DNA of 6,535 nt, taken from NCBI GenBank assembly GCA_018660965.1, contig JABJJH010000544.1, forward strand, positions 1 through 6,535. Reading direction: 5' to 3'. The position numbers and the translations under genes were made by a program. Of this stretch, positions 1 to 5,720 are shown piece after piece (the first letter of the stretch is position 1; each line of letters opens with the position of its first letter). The notes under the pieces were generated by a model. The model saw only the letters and a program-made list of their open reading frames with translations, made no database searches and was not told the DNA's origin. Source of the DNA: Rhodospirillaceae bacterium. Lineage in GTDB: Bacteria > Pseudomonadota > Alphaproteobacteria > UBA8366 > GCA-2717185.

Positions 1-888
1 ATCATCCGACGCGGGGCGCCGTGGTGGCGCATGCTGCTTCGCGATCGCTTCGCGCTGGTCGCGGCGCTGTGGCTCCTCGTTCTTACCGTTTGTTTCCTGA
101 TCGGCCCGGAATTGTTCGGCGACGCGGCGACCAAATTAAACCTGCGCGCGCGCAATCTGCCGCCGGGTTCGACAGAACATGGCTGGCTGATGGTTCTGGG
201 CGGCGATGCGCTCGGTCGTTCCATGCTGGCGCGGCTGATTGTGGCGGCGCGAAATACGCTGGCCATCGCATTGGTCTCCGTTTTCGTCGCGATGATCGTC
301 GGCGGCGCGCTCGGCATGATCGCGGGCTATATCGGGCGCGGAATCGGCCACGTCATCATGCGCTTCGCCGATATACTCCAGAGTTTCCCGTCGCTGCTTT
401 TGGCCGTTGTCGTCCTCTACGTCCTGGAGCCGAGCGTGATCAATCTGATTATCGTGTTGGCGATTACGCGGCTGCCCATCTATTTACGGGTAACCCGGGC
501 GGAGGTTCTGGAGATTCGCGAACGGGTGTTCGTCGACGCTGCGCGCGCGCTGGGCGGCAGTAAATATCACATCCTGTGTCGCCATATCGCGCCGGTCGTC
601 GCCCCCACGCTGCTGACGATCCTGACTGTTGATTTCTCCATCGTGATGCTGGCCGAATCCAGCCTCAGCTTTCTCGGCATCGGAATCCAGCCGCCGGAAA
701 TAACCTGGGGCCTGATGGTCGCCCAGGGCCGCAACTATTTAAGTCAGGCGTGGTGGCTGGCCTTTTTTCCCGGCCTCGCCATCATGATGGCCACGCTGTC
801 GGGTAATATCCTATCGAACTGGCTGCGCGTCGCCAGCGACCCGGAACAGCGGTGGCGCCTGGAAAAATCGGGGGACGCCCGTGGCTGA
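1..888 (+). CDS. ABC importer permease, DppC/OppC family (5' partial)
   Basis: Inner-membrane permease of a peptide/nickel-type (Dpp/Opp family) ABC importer; it would pair with a DppB-like permease to form the channel. The frame stays open from base 1 to the TGA at 886-888. An ATG at 31 gives 285 residues, but in-frame codons before it read IIRRGAPWWR, a basic N-terminus typical of DppC proteins, so the true start is probably upstream of the window. Counting from the ATG at 31: a first membrane segment at about 7-25, a periplasmic loop, then hydrophobic segments near 72-101, 117-131, 135-150, 193-215 and 240-262. The cytoplasmic EAA loop that docks on the ATPases is visible at about 169-188 (DAARALGG, then HIAP). 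The ending with FFPGLAIM and a DP near 270 is usual for the family. It overlaps the next ATPase gene by 8 bp, which supports one operon. The substrate cannot be told from the permease. Confidence 0.93.
   Translation: MIRRGAPWWRMLLRDRFALVAALWLLVLTVCFLIGPELFGDAATKLNLRARNLPPGSTEHGWLMVLGGDALGRSMLARLIVAARNTLAIALVSVFVAMIVGGALGMIAGYIGRGIGHVIMRFADILQSFPSLLLAVVVLYVLEPSVINLIIVLAITRLPIYLRVTRAEVLEIRERVFVDAARALGGSKYHILCRHIAPVVAPTLLTILTVDFSIVMLAESSLSFLGIGIQPPEITWGLMVAQGRNYLSQAWWLAFFPGLAIMMATLSGNILSNWLRVASDPEQRWRLEKSGDARG
870..875 (+). promoter_or_regulatory. Ribosome binding site for the first ATPase gene
   Basis: GGGGGA lies 5 nt before the GTG at 881, inside the last codons of the permease gene. It supports the GTG as the start. 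No other plausible start codon follows before the conserved ABC domain begins. Confidence 0.5.
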
Positions 889-1897
889 CGCACGCGCCCC
901 TACCCCCATCCTTGATGCGCCCATCCTTGACGTAGAGGACCTTCGGGTTGAATTCCGCAGCGGCGGCGAAACGGTCCATGCGGTGAATGGCGCCTCCTTC
1001 CGGATTAACGCAGGCGAAACAGCGGCGATTCTGGGCGAAAGCGGATCCGGCAAAAGCGTTTCCGCCGCCGCGATCATGCGGTTGTTGCAAAGCCCACCCG
1101 CCTTCGTGACCGGCGGCACGGTTCATTTCAAGGGTCAGGACGTCCTGGCCATGCCGCTTGCGAAATGGCGTGATTTTTGCGGTCGGGAAATCGCCATGGT
1201 GTTTCAGGACGCCCTGACGTCACTCAACCCGGTGTTCAGCGTCGGTTGGCAGATCGCCGAACTTTTCCGCACCCATGGCGTCGCGTCCGGACGCGACGCC
1301 GACGCGCGCGCGGTGGACTTACTGGACCGCGTCGGCATTCCCGACGCAACACTTCGGGCCAGGGATTATGCGCACCAGTTTTCCGGCGGCATGCGCCAAC
1401 GGGTTATGATCGCCATGGCCATCGCGCTGGGCCCCGACCTGTTGATCGCCGACGAACCGACGACCGCGTTGGACGTGACCGTGCAAGCCCAGATCATGGA
1501 GTTGCTGGAGGGGCTGCGGGCGGAGTCCGACATGGCCATGATCCTGATCACCCATGATCTTGGCGTCGTCGCGGACGTCGCGGATAATGTCGCGGTGATG
1601 TACGCCGGGCGGGTGGTCGAACGCGGTCCGGTCTCGGAAGTTCTCGCCAGACCAGGCCACGCCTATACGTTGGCCCTGCTCGATTCCGTTCCGCGCACCC
1701 GCGACAAGGGTCAGAAGTTGAACCCCATCATCGGATCGCCACCGGATCTGGCCCGGATTCCAAAAGGATGCGCGTTCAACCCCCGTTGCCGGTTCGCGAC
1801 GGATTTATGCCGTTTAGAAACGCCGCCAAGCGTCGCCGTCGCGCCGGGGCGCATCGCCGAATGTCATCATGTGGAGGCGGTGTTCAATGATGGTTGA
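881..1897 (+). CDS. ABC importer ATP-binding protein, DppD/OppD family
   Basis: Cytoplasmic ATPase that powers a Dpp/Opp-type importer, most likely as a heterodimer with the ATPase encoded next. It has 338 residues, normal for the family, and starts at GTG 881. Visible motifs: Walker A GESGSGKS at 52-59, Q-loop Q109 (VFQD), signature FSGGMRQR at 167-174, Walker B LLIADEP at 187-193 with catalytic E192, D-loop ALD at 196-198, and H-loop H225. The oligopeptide-transporter C-terminal domain follows, with GHAYT at 259-263. It includes cysteines C297, C303, C310 and C328 (C-X5-C-X6-C-X17-C), the pattern that binds a [4Fe-4S] cluster in DppD-type proteins. The N-terminus has an odd tandem pentapeptide, PILDA-PILDV, at residues 9-18. 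The gene overlaps the permease gene by 8 bp and the next ATPase gene by about 11 bp, which implies coupled translation. Family assignment is firm; whether the substrate is dipeptide, oligopeptide, nickel or another solute is open. Confidence 0.96.
   Translation: MADARAPTPILDAPILDVEDLRVEFRSGGETVHAVNGASFRINAGETAAILGESGSGKSVSAAAIMRLLQSPPAFVTGGTVHFKGQDVLAMPLAKWRDFCGREIAMVFQDALTSLNPVFSVGWQIAELFRTHGVASGRDADARAVDLLDRVGIPDATLRARDYAHQFSGGMRQRVMIAMAIALGPDLLIADEPTTALDVTVQAQIMELLEGLRAESDMAMILITHDLGVVADVADNVAVMYAGRVVERGPVSEVLARPGHAYTLALLDSVPRTRDKGQKLNPIIGSPPDLARIPKGCAFNPRCRFATDLCRLETPPSVAVAPGRIAECHHVEAVFNDG
905..930 (+). repeat. In-frame 15-bp tandem duplication in the DppD-like gene
   Basis: CCCATCCTTGA occurs at 905-915 and again at 920-930, a 15-bp period. 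This encodes the repeated pentapeptide PILDA/PILDV just before the ABC domain. It looks like a small in-frame slippage duplication in a tolerant N-terminal tail. Confidence 0.6.
1873..1877 (+). promoter_or_regulatory. Ribosome binding site that sets the start of the second ATPase gene
   Basis: A perfect GGAGG core lies 9 nt before ATG 1887 and 12 nt before ATG 1890. The longer reading from ATG 1869 would begin before this site and is therefore unlikely. The site sits inside the end of the DppD-like gene, so both genes are translated from one message. Confidence 0.7.
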
Positions 1898-2930
1898 AGA
1901 CGGAGGGACAGTTGAAGAAATCGGGACGGCTGGTCGCCCCGTCCTCGAAATCCGCGATCTGGTCAAACATTTCCCGGTTGGACGCGGATTTTCGTTCAAA
2001 CGGGAAACCGAAATCGTCAAGGCGGTGGACGGCGTCAGCTTTGAACTGCATGCCGGGGAGACGCTGGGACTCGTTGGCGAAAGCGGCTGCGGCAAGTCCA
2101 CGGTCGCGCGGACGCTCTTGCGGCTGGAAGAACCAACGGCGGGAACCGCCCTGTTTCACGGCAAGGACATCTTTACGGCCAATGCGGACGAATTGAAACA
2201 CATCCGGCGGCGCCTGCAGGTTATTTTCCAGGACCCCTACGCATCGCTGAACCCGCGCATGACGGTGGCCGACATCATCAGCGAGCCCTGGGTTATTCAC
2301 CCCGACGCGGCACCGGTGGCGGAACGCCCGGACCGGGTGCGGACATTGTTGGAAAATGTCGGTCTTCGACGCGAACACGCCGAACGCTACCCGCACGAAT
2401 TTTCCGGTGGGCAACGCCAGCGCATCGGCATCGCCCGCGCTATTGCGCTCGATCCCGAAGTGCTGATCTGCGACGAGCCGGTCTCGGCGCTGGACGTGTC
2501 CGTGCAAGCGCAGGTCGTTAACCTGTTGATGGAAATTCAGGAACGTCTCAACATCGCCTATGTCTTCATCGCCCACGATCTGTCGGTGGTGCGCCATATG
2601 TCGCACCGGGTCGCGGTTATGTATTTGGGTCGAATTGTCGAAATCGGCGCAATGGACGAAGTCTACAATCGCCCCCGCCACCCCTACACGAAGGCGTTGC
2701 TGTCCGCCGAACCGTCCCTCGATTTTTCAGGCGCGCGGAAAAAACCACAGCGCATCATCTTGAAAGGCGAAGCGCCAAGCCCAGCCAATCCGCCCTCGGG
2801 ATGCCGTTTTCGGAACCGGTGCTGGAAGGCGCGCGACATATGCGCGGGCGACCCGCCTGCATTGTCGTTCGCCGCCGGGGAAAACGGCGACGGCCACCGC
2901 GTCGCCTGTTACGATCCGGAACCGCATTGA
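1887..2930 (+). CDS. ABC importer ATP-binding protein, DppF/OppF family
   Basis: Second ATPase of the same importer, expected to form a heterodimer with the DppD-like subunit under the two permeases. I chose ATG 1887 (347 residues) because GGAGG at 1873-1877 is well spaced from it; ATG 1890 is also possible, and ATG 1869 precedes that site. Motifs: Walker A GESGCGKST at 64-72, Q-loop Q115 (FQDPYASLNPR follows the usual DppF pattern), signature FSGGQRQR at 172-179, Walker B VLICDEP at 192-198 with E197, ALD at 201-203, and H-loop H230. The C-terminal oligopeptide-transporter domain has RHPYT at 264-268 and cysteines C306, C312, C319 and C341 (C-X5-C-X6-C-X21-C), again matching the Fe-S type motif. 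A short insertion before the ABC core (about residues 31-45, containing GRGFSFKRE) is common in DppF/OppF. It is the last gene of the operon; a hairpin follows 4 bases after its stop. Confidence 0.96.
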   Translation: MMVEDGGTVEEIGTAGRPVLEIRDLVKHFPVGRGFSFKRETEIVKAVDGVSFELHAGETLGLVGESGCGKSTVARTLLRLEEPTAGTALFHGKDIFTANADELKHIRRRLQVIFQDPYASLNPRMTVADIISEPWVIHPDAAPVAERPDRVRTLLENVGLRREHAERYPHEFSGGQRQRIGIARAIALDPEVLICDEPVSALDVSVQAQVVNLLMEIQERLNIAYVFIAHDLSVVRHMSHRVAVMYLGRIVEIGAMDEVYNRPRHPYTKALLSAEPSLDFSGARKKPQRIILKGEAPSPANPPSGCRFRNRCWKARDICAGDPPALSFAAGENGDGHRVACYDPEPH

Positions 2931-2933
2931 AAT

Positions 2934-2953
2934 AGGGCCGAATTCATGGCTCT
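2934..2953 (+). terminator. Possible transcription terminator of the importer operon
   Basis: AGGGCCG and TGGCTCT can pair into a 7-bp stem (two G-U pairs) around the loop AATTCA. The stem begins 4 bases after the DppF-like stop codon and is followed by the moderately T-rich TTGTCTCT. Position favours a terminator. The stem is short and the T run is broken, so it may be weak or fortuitous. Confidence 0.35.
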
Positions 2954-2991
2954 TGTCTCTCGACTAATAGCTCTGGGCCAATGTGCGGGAA

Positions 2992-3023
2992 TTCTTTATA
3001 AATAACCGGCAGGTAAGATAATT
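2992..3023 (+). promoter_or_regulatory. Possible promoter of the DUF2336-channel unit
   Basis: The stretch contains TATAAATAA (2997-3005) and GATAAT (3017-3022), either of which could serve as a -10 element in an otherwise GC-rich sequence. No good TTGACA-like -35 hexamer stands at the right distance from either. The call rests on base composition and on position after an operon end, so it is tentative. Confidence 0.25.
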
Positions 3024-3031
3024 CCTGCTTG

Positions 3032-3050
3032 AACATGCGTAAAACATGCG
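3032..3050 (+). repeat. Direct repeat AACATGCG, 11-bp spacing, upstream of the DUF2336 gene
   Basis: AACATGCG occurs at 3032-3039 and 3043-3050, separated by TAA. The start-to-start distance of 11 bp is about one helical turn, so both copies face the same side of the DNA. The pair lies between the promoter-like stretch and the start codon, where an operator or a 5'-UTR element could sit. No known regulator motif is recognised. Confidence 0.45.
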
Positions 3051-3065
3051 AGGCGCGTTACGGAC

Positions 3066-4133
3066 ATGGAGTCGGCTGGTCAAAAGAATAAGCACGGCGC
3101 GATCGAAAACCTGCTGCAAATGGCGCTTGACCGAACCACGGACGGTCGCGGCGCGTTGGCGGAATCCATCTTACAGGTTTGCCTGCAGACGAACTCGAAT
3201 TTGTCGGCCAAGGAATTCGAGATCACGTTCGACATCCTTCGCAAGCTTGTCGGCGACGTGGAGATGGAGGTTCGCCGGACCATAGCGGAACGCCTGGCGA
3301 CGCGCGGCGACCTTCCACACGACATCGCGCTCTTCCTCGCCAACGATCAAATCGAAGTCGCCTATCCGGTGCTGGTGGACTCCGCCGCCCTGGAAGACGT
3401 CGATTTAATCATGATTACGCGCGGAAAGCCCGCATCTCACCAGATCGCGGTCACGTTGCGCCGCAACCTGTCTGCGGCCGTTTCCAATGCGTTGGTGGAA
3501 TCGCAAAGCGTGGATGTCATCGACTCCTTGTTGCGAAACCCGACGGCGGAAATTGCGCCGTCAACAATGGAGATGATGGTGGAGTTGTCCCGATCCATGA
3601 CCCCCATCCAGAAACCGCTGCTTCAACGTACGGATTTATCCGCCGATTTGGCGTGGCGCATGTACGGATGGGTCGGCTCCGCGCTAAAGAACTTCATCGT
3701 CGATACGTTCCCGGAAACAGGAACGGATTTTGGCTCCGAAATCGACGACGTTATCGAACGGGCCATGGCCACCTCTGCGGAACCTATCGCAGAAGAATCG
3801 TCCACGGTTTCCGCATCGGACCTTCTCCGGATTTTGGAAACTGAAAACCTGGAAGCCTTCCAACACGCATTCGCACAATTTTCCGGGCTGGCGCTAAACG
3901 CCGTTCCGGCTACGTTGTCCGATGCTGGCGGCGAATCTCTGGCGATTGTGTGCAAGGCGTGCGGTGTTCCCGTCAAGGACTTCCTGCGCATATTCGAACT
4001 TGTCAACGCCCAGATCGCTGGCGGCGGCCAACCCGACTCGATGGAATTCAACGCGGTTAGAACCTTCTTCGATCGCCTTGAAATCAAAAACGCCAACAGC
4101 ATTCTATCGGAATGGCGCGCGGCGACGGAGTAG
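3066..4133 (+). CDS. DUF2336 domain-containing protein
   Basis: A 355-residue soluble protein of the DUF2336 family, whose biochemical function is not established as far as I know. No signal peptide or membrane segment is seen. The family pattern is clear at about 66-160: a helical segment with EVRRTIAERLA, then ALFLANDQIEVAYPVLVDSAALEDVDL, then HQIAVTLRRNLSAAVSNALV and a VIDSLLRNPTAEI turn. This alternation of helices resembles HEAT-like repeats and hints at a protein-protein scaffold (inference). An acidic, Ser/Thr-rich linker at about 213-250 separates a second helical part (251-355), which ends in the usual FFDRLEI...ILSEW. ATG 3066 is the first start after an in-frame stop at 3030-3032; GAGG at 3050-3053 is a weak, rather distant ribosome site. 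The next gene begins about 17 bp downstream, so the two are probably co-transcribed. Role unknown. Confidence 0.88.
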   Translation: MESAGQKNKHGAIENLLQMALDRTTDGRGALAESILQVCLQTNSNLSAKEFEITFDILRKLVGDVEMEVRRTIAERLATRGDLPHDIALFLANDQIEVAYPVLVDSAALEDVDLIMITRGKPASHQIAVTLRRNLSAAVSNALVESQSVDVIDSLLRNPTAEIAPSTMEMMVELSRSMTPIQKPLLQRTDLSADLAWRMYGWVGSALKNFIVDTFPETGTDFGSEIDDVIERAMATSAEPIAEESSTVSASDLLRILETENLEAFQHAFAQFSGLALNAVPATLSDAGGESLAIVCKACGVPVKDFLRIFELVNAQIAGGGQPDSMEFNAVRTFFDRLEIKNANSILSEWRAATE

Positions 4134-4150
4134 GATAGAGACGAACCTTG

Positions 4151-5662
4151 GTGTCGCTTCACGGATTTTCATTCGCGCTTTTAGGCCTTATTGGCGGCGC
4201 AATCGTTCTGTTCATTATTGCGTTCCGATTCGTGCATCAGCGGAGCGCCCGTCGATTCTTTTCCGCCGCCATCGTCTTCCTGGTCGCCTCGGCGCTGGCC
4301 GTTGTCGGTCTTGGCATGCCCATCTGGGTGGATATCGCGCCTGACGACCCCGTCGTCATCATCACCGAGCAAGTGGTCAGCGTCTTGTGGTGGCTGGCGC
4401 TGGCGAGCCTGTCGATCCGGGGGGCGGATTTATTTCTGTGGCGCGGCGTCTTTCGCAGCCAGCATATCCCGAAACTTCTCAAAGACGTCGTCGGCGCGCT
4501 GTTTTATCTGATCGCCCTGTTCGCGATTGTCGCCCTGGTTTTCGATCAACCCGTAACCGGCTTGCTGGCCACGTCCGGCGTGGTCGCCGTCGTCCTGGGG
4601 TTCGCGCTGCAAAACACGTTGGGAGACGTGTTTTCGGGCATCGCGCTGAATATGGAACACCCATACCGGCAAGGCGACTGGATTCAACTGGACAATGGCT
4701 TCGAAGGCGAAGTGGTGGAGATCAACTGGCGCGCCACGCATCTGCGCAGCCGCGACGACACCGAAATCGTGCAGCCGAATTCCAGCATGGCGACGGCGCG
4801 CATCGTCAATTATCACTACCCGACCACGCAATACGCGTTCAACGTCAAGCTTCGCCTGGACTACAAATTGCCGCCGTCACGGGCCAAGGCGATCCTGATG
4901 GCCGCCGCGCTGGCCTGCGACAACGTCAAGAGCGACCCGGCGCCGATCTCACGGGTCTGGGACTTCGAGGAATCGACCGTGCTGTACGACGTCAAGGTCT
5001 GGGTCGAGGACTTCGCGCTGCACCCGAACCATGTCGACATGGTGTACAGCAAAATATGGGAGCATTTGCGGTGGGCCGGTGTCGATGTCGCCTTCCCGCA
5101 ACGCGACATTCATATGTACGAAAGCTTCGAGCGGGACCAGACGGCGTCCCTGGCGATTGGCGAATTGTTGCAGCGAACCGATTTATTCGCGCCGCTGGAA
5201 GGCGACGAACTCGCGTCTCTGGCCGAACGCACGAACATGTTGCAGCTTCGCCCCGGTCGCCAGGTCGTACAGCAAGGCGAAGACGGATCGTCATTATATA
5301 TCATCGCGGAAGGGTTGCTTGAAGTCCGTGTGAAATTCGATGACGGTCGCGAAAGCAAGGTCGCCACCGTCGGGCCAGGCGATTTTTTCGGCGAAATGTC
5401 GCTGTTGACCGGCATACCGCGCAGCGCAACGGTCATCACCATGACCGACGCGGTGATATACGAGATCGACAAAGAACAAATAGAACCGATCCTGAAGGCG
5501 CGACCGGAAACGGCGGATGTCCTGGCGGCGTATCTGACCCGCCGACGCGAAGCCACCAAGGCGTTCGCGGATAACACCCAATCCGTTAGTGCGGATCAAC
5601 GCGCAGCGGCCGGCTACACCGACCAGCTTGTCTCGCGAATCCGCACGTTTTTCCAACTATAG
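4151..5662 (+). CDS. MscS-family channel with C-terminal cyclic-nucleotide-binding domain
   Basis: Inner-membrane channel of 503 residues, built like the bacterial cyclic-nucleotide-gated (bCNG) branch of the MscS family. I chose GTG 4151; TTG 4148 directly before it is equally spaced from weak purine-rich sites, and no ATG lies nearby. Hydrophobic segments lie at about 7-25, 38-60, 72-90 and 111-131. The pore helix is at about 135-166 (VVLGFALQNTLGDVFSGIAL). The MscS beta domain follows (PYRQGDWIQLDNGFEGEVVEINWR, then IVQPNSSM at 207-213), then the alpha/beta domain to about 323. A cNMP-binding fold spans about 345-450. Its phosphate-binding cassette, FGEMSLLTGIPRSATV at 413-428, retains the ligand-contacting E415 and R424. 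A basic tail, RRREATK, comes after it. Likely role: ion flux or osmotic response modulated by cAMP or cGMP; the ligand is not proven. It follows the DUF2336 gene and converges on pgk. Confidence 0.93.
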   Translation: MSLHGFSFALLGLIGGAIVLFIIAFRFVHQRSARRFFSAAIVFLVASALAVVGLGMPIWVDIAPDDPVVIITEQVVSVLWWLALASLSIRGADLFLWRGVFRSQHIPKLLKDVVGALFYLIALFAIVALVFDQPVTGLLATSGVVAVVLGFALQNTLGDVFSGIALNMEHPYRQGDWIQLDNGFEGEVVEINWRATHLRSRDDTEIVQPNSSMATARIVNYHYPTTQYAFNVKLRLDYKLPPSRAKAILMAAALACDNVKSDPAPISRVWDFEESTVLYDVKVWVEDFALHPNHVDMVYSKIWEHLRWAGVDVAFPQRDIHMYESFERDQTASLAIGELLQRTDLFAPLEGDELASLAERTNMLQLRPGRQVVQQGEDGSSLYIIAEGLLEVRVKFDDGRESKVATVGPGDFFGEMSLLTGIPRSATVITMTDAVIYEIDKEQIEPILKARPETADVLAAYLTRRREATKAFADNTQSVSADQRAAAGYTDQLVSRIRTFFQL

Positions 5663-5675
5663 GCCAAAGCCCTGG

Positions 5676-5720
5676 GTGTTTAGAGCCCTAAGCGTTTAGA
5701 GTTCTAGGCGTTTAGCGCGG
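5676..5720. repeat. 16-bp tandem repeat between the channel gene and pgk
   Basis: Two near-identical 16-bp units, GTGTTTAGAGCCCTAA (5676-5691) and GCGTTTAGAGTTCTAG (5692-5707), are followed by a third start GCGTTTAG at 5708-5715, still in the 16-bp period. A degenerate earlier unit sharing AGCCCT at the same phase can be traced at 5660-5675. The third copy falls within the last pgk codons. The period is not a multiple of three, so the array is not a coding repeat. Confidence 0.7.
5681..5706. terminator. Possible bidirectional terminator hairpin between convergent genes
   Basis: TAGAGCCCTAA (5681-5691) and TTAGAGTTCTA (5696-5706) form an 11-position inverted repeat around the 4-base loop GCGT. 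Each strand's RNA would have one mismatch and one G-U pair. It lies between the channel stop at 5660-5662 and the pgk stop at 5704-5706, which is inside the right arm. Placement between converging genes suits a shared terminator, but neither side has a clear run of T, and the stem is AT-rich. Confidence 0.45.

Larger units (their letters stand above)
2931..3065. other. Intergenic region between importer operon and DUF2336 gene
   Basis: A 135-bp gap, the longest non-coding stretch here and visibly richer in A+T than its flanks. It holds the possible terminator at 2934-2953, a promoter-like AT-rich stretch at 2992-3023, a small inverted repeat GCAGG/CCTGC at 3009-3013 and 3024-3028, and a direct repeat at 3032-3050. 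I see no small gene with a credible ribosome binding site in it. Confidence 0.7.

Noticed and set aside
1869..1886. Longer start (ATG 1869) for the second ATPase
   Set aside because: It lies before the only good ribosome binding site and adds MWRRCS, which is atypical for the family.
1884..2681. 265-codon open frame on the minus strand inside the DppF-like gene
   Set aside because: It is antisense to a gene with every ABC motif intact, shows no recognisable domain, and is of a kind expected from GC-rich codon bias.
2940..2994. Two GAATTC hexamers (2940-2945 and 2989-2994) about 50 bp apart in the intergenic region
   Set aside because: They are self-palindromic six-base matches with no shared flanks, so there is no sign of a duplicated element or insertion boundary.
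2992..3022. CtrA-type site (TTAA-N7-TTAA) in the AT-rich stretch
   Set aside because: No such spaced pair is present on either strand.
3179..3844. 221-codon alternative plus-strand frame inside the DUF2336 gene
   Set aside because: It is Arg-rich shadow sequence without recognisable motifs, while the DUF2336 frame matches its family along its length.
4387..5322. 311-codon open frame on the plus strand inside the channel gene
   Set aside because: It is rich in Arg, Gly and Ala with no family pattern, and overlaps a clearly conserved MscS-cNMP frame.
5660..5720. CRISPR-like array at the 16-bp repeats
   Set aside because: Units are directly adjacent with no spacers and far too short, and no cas gene is nearby.
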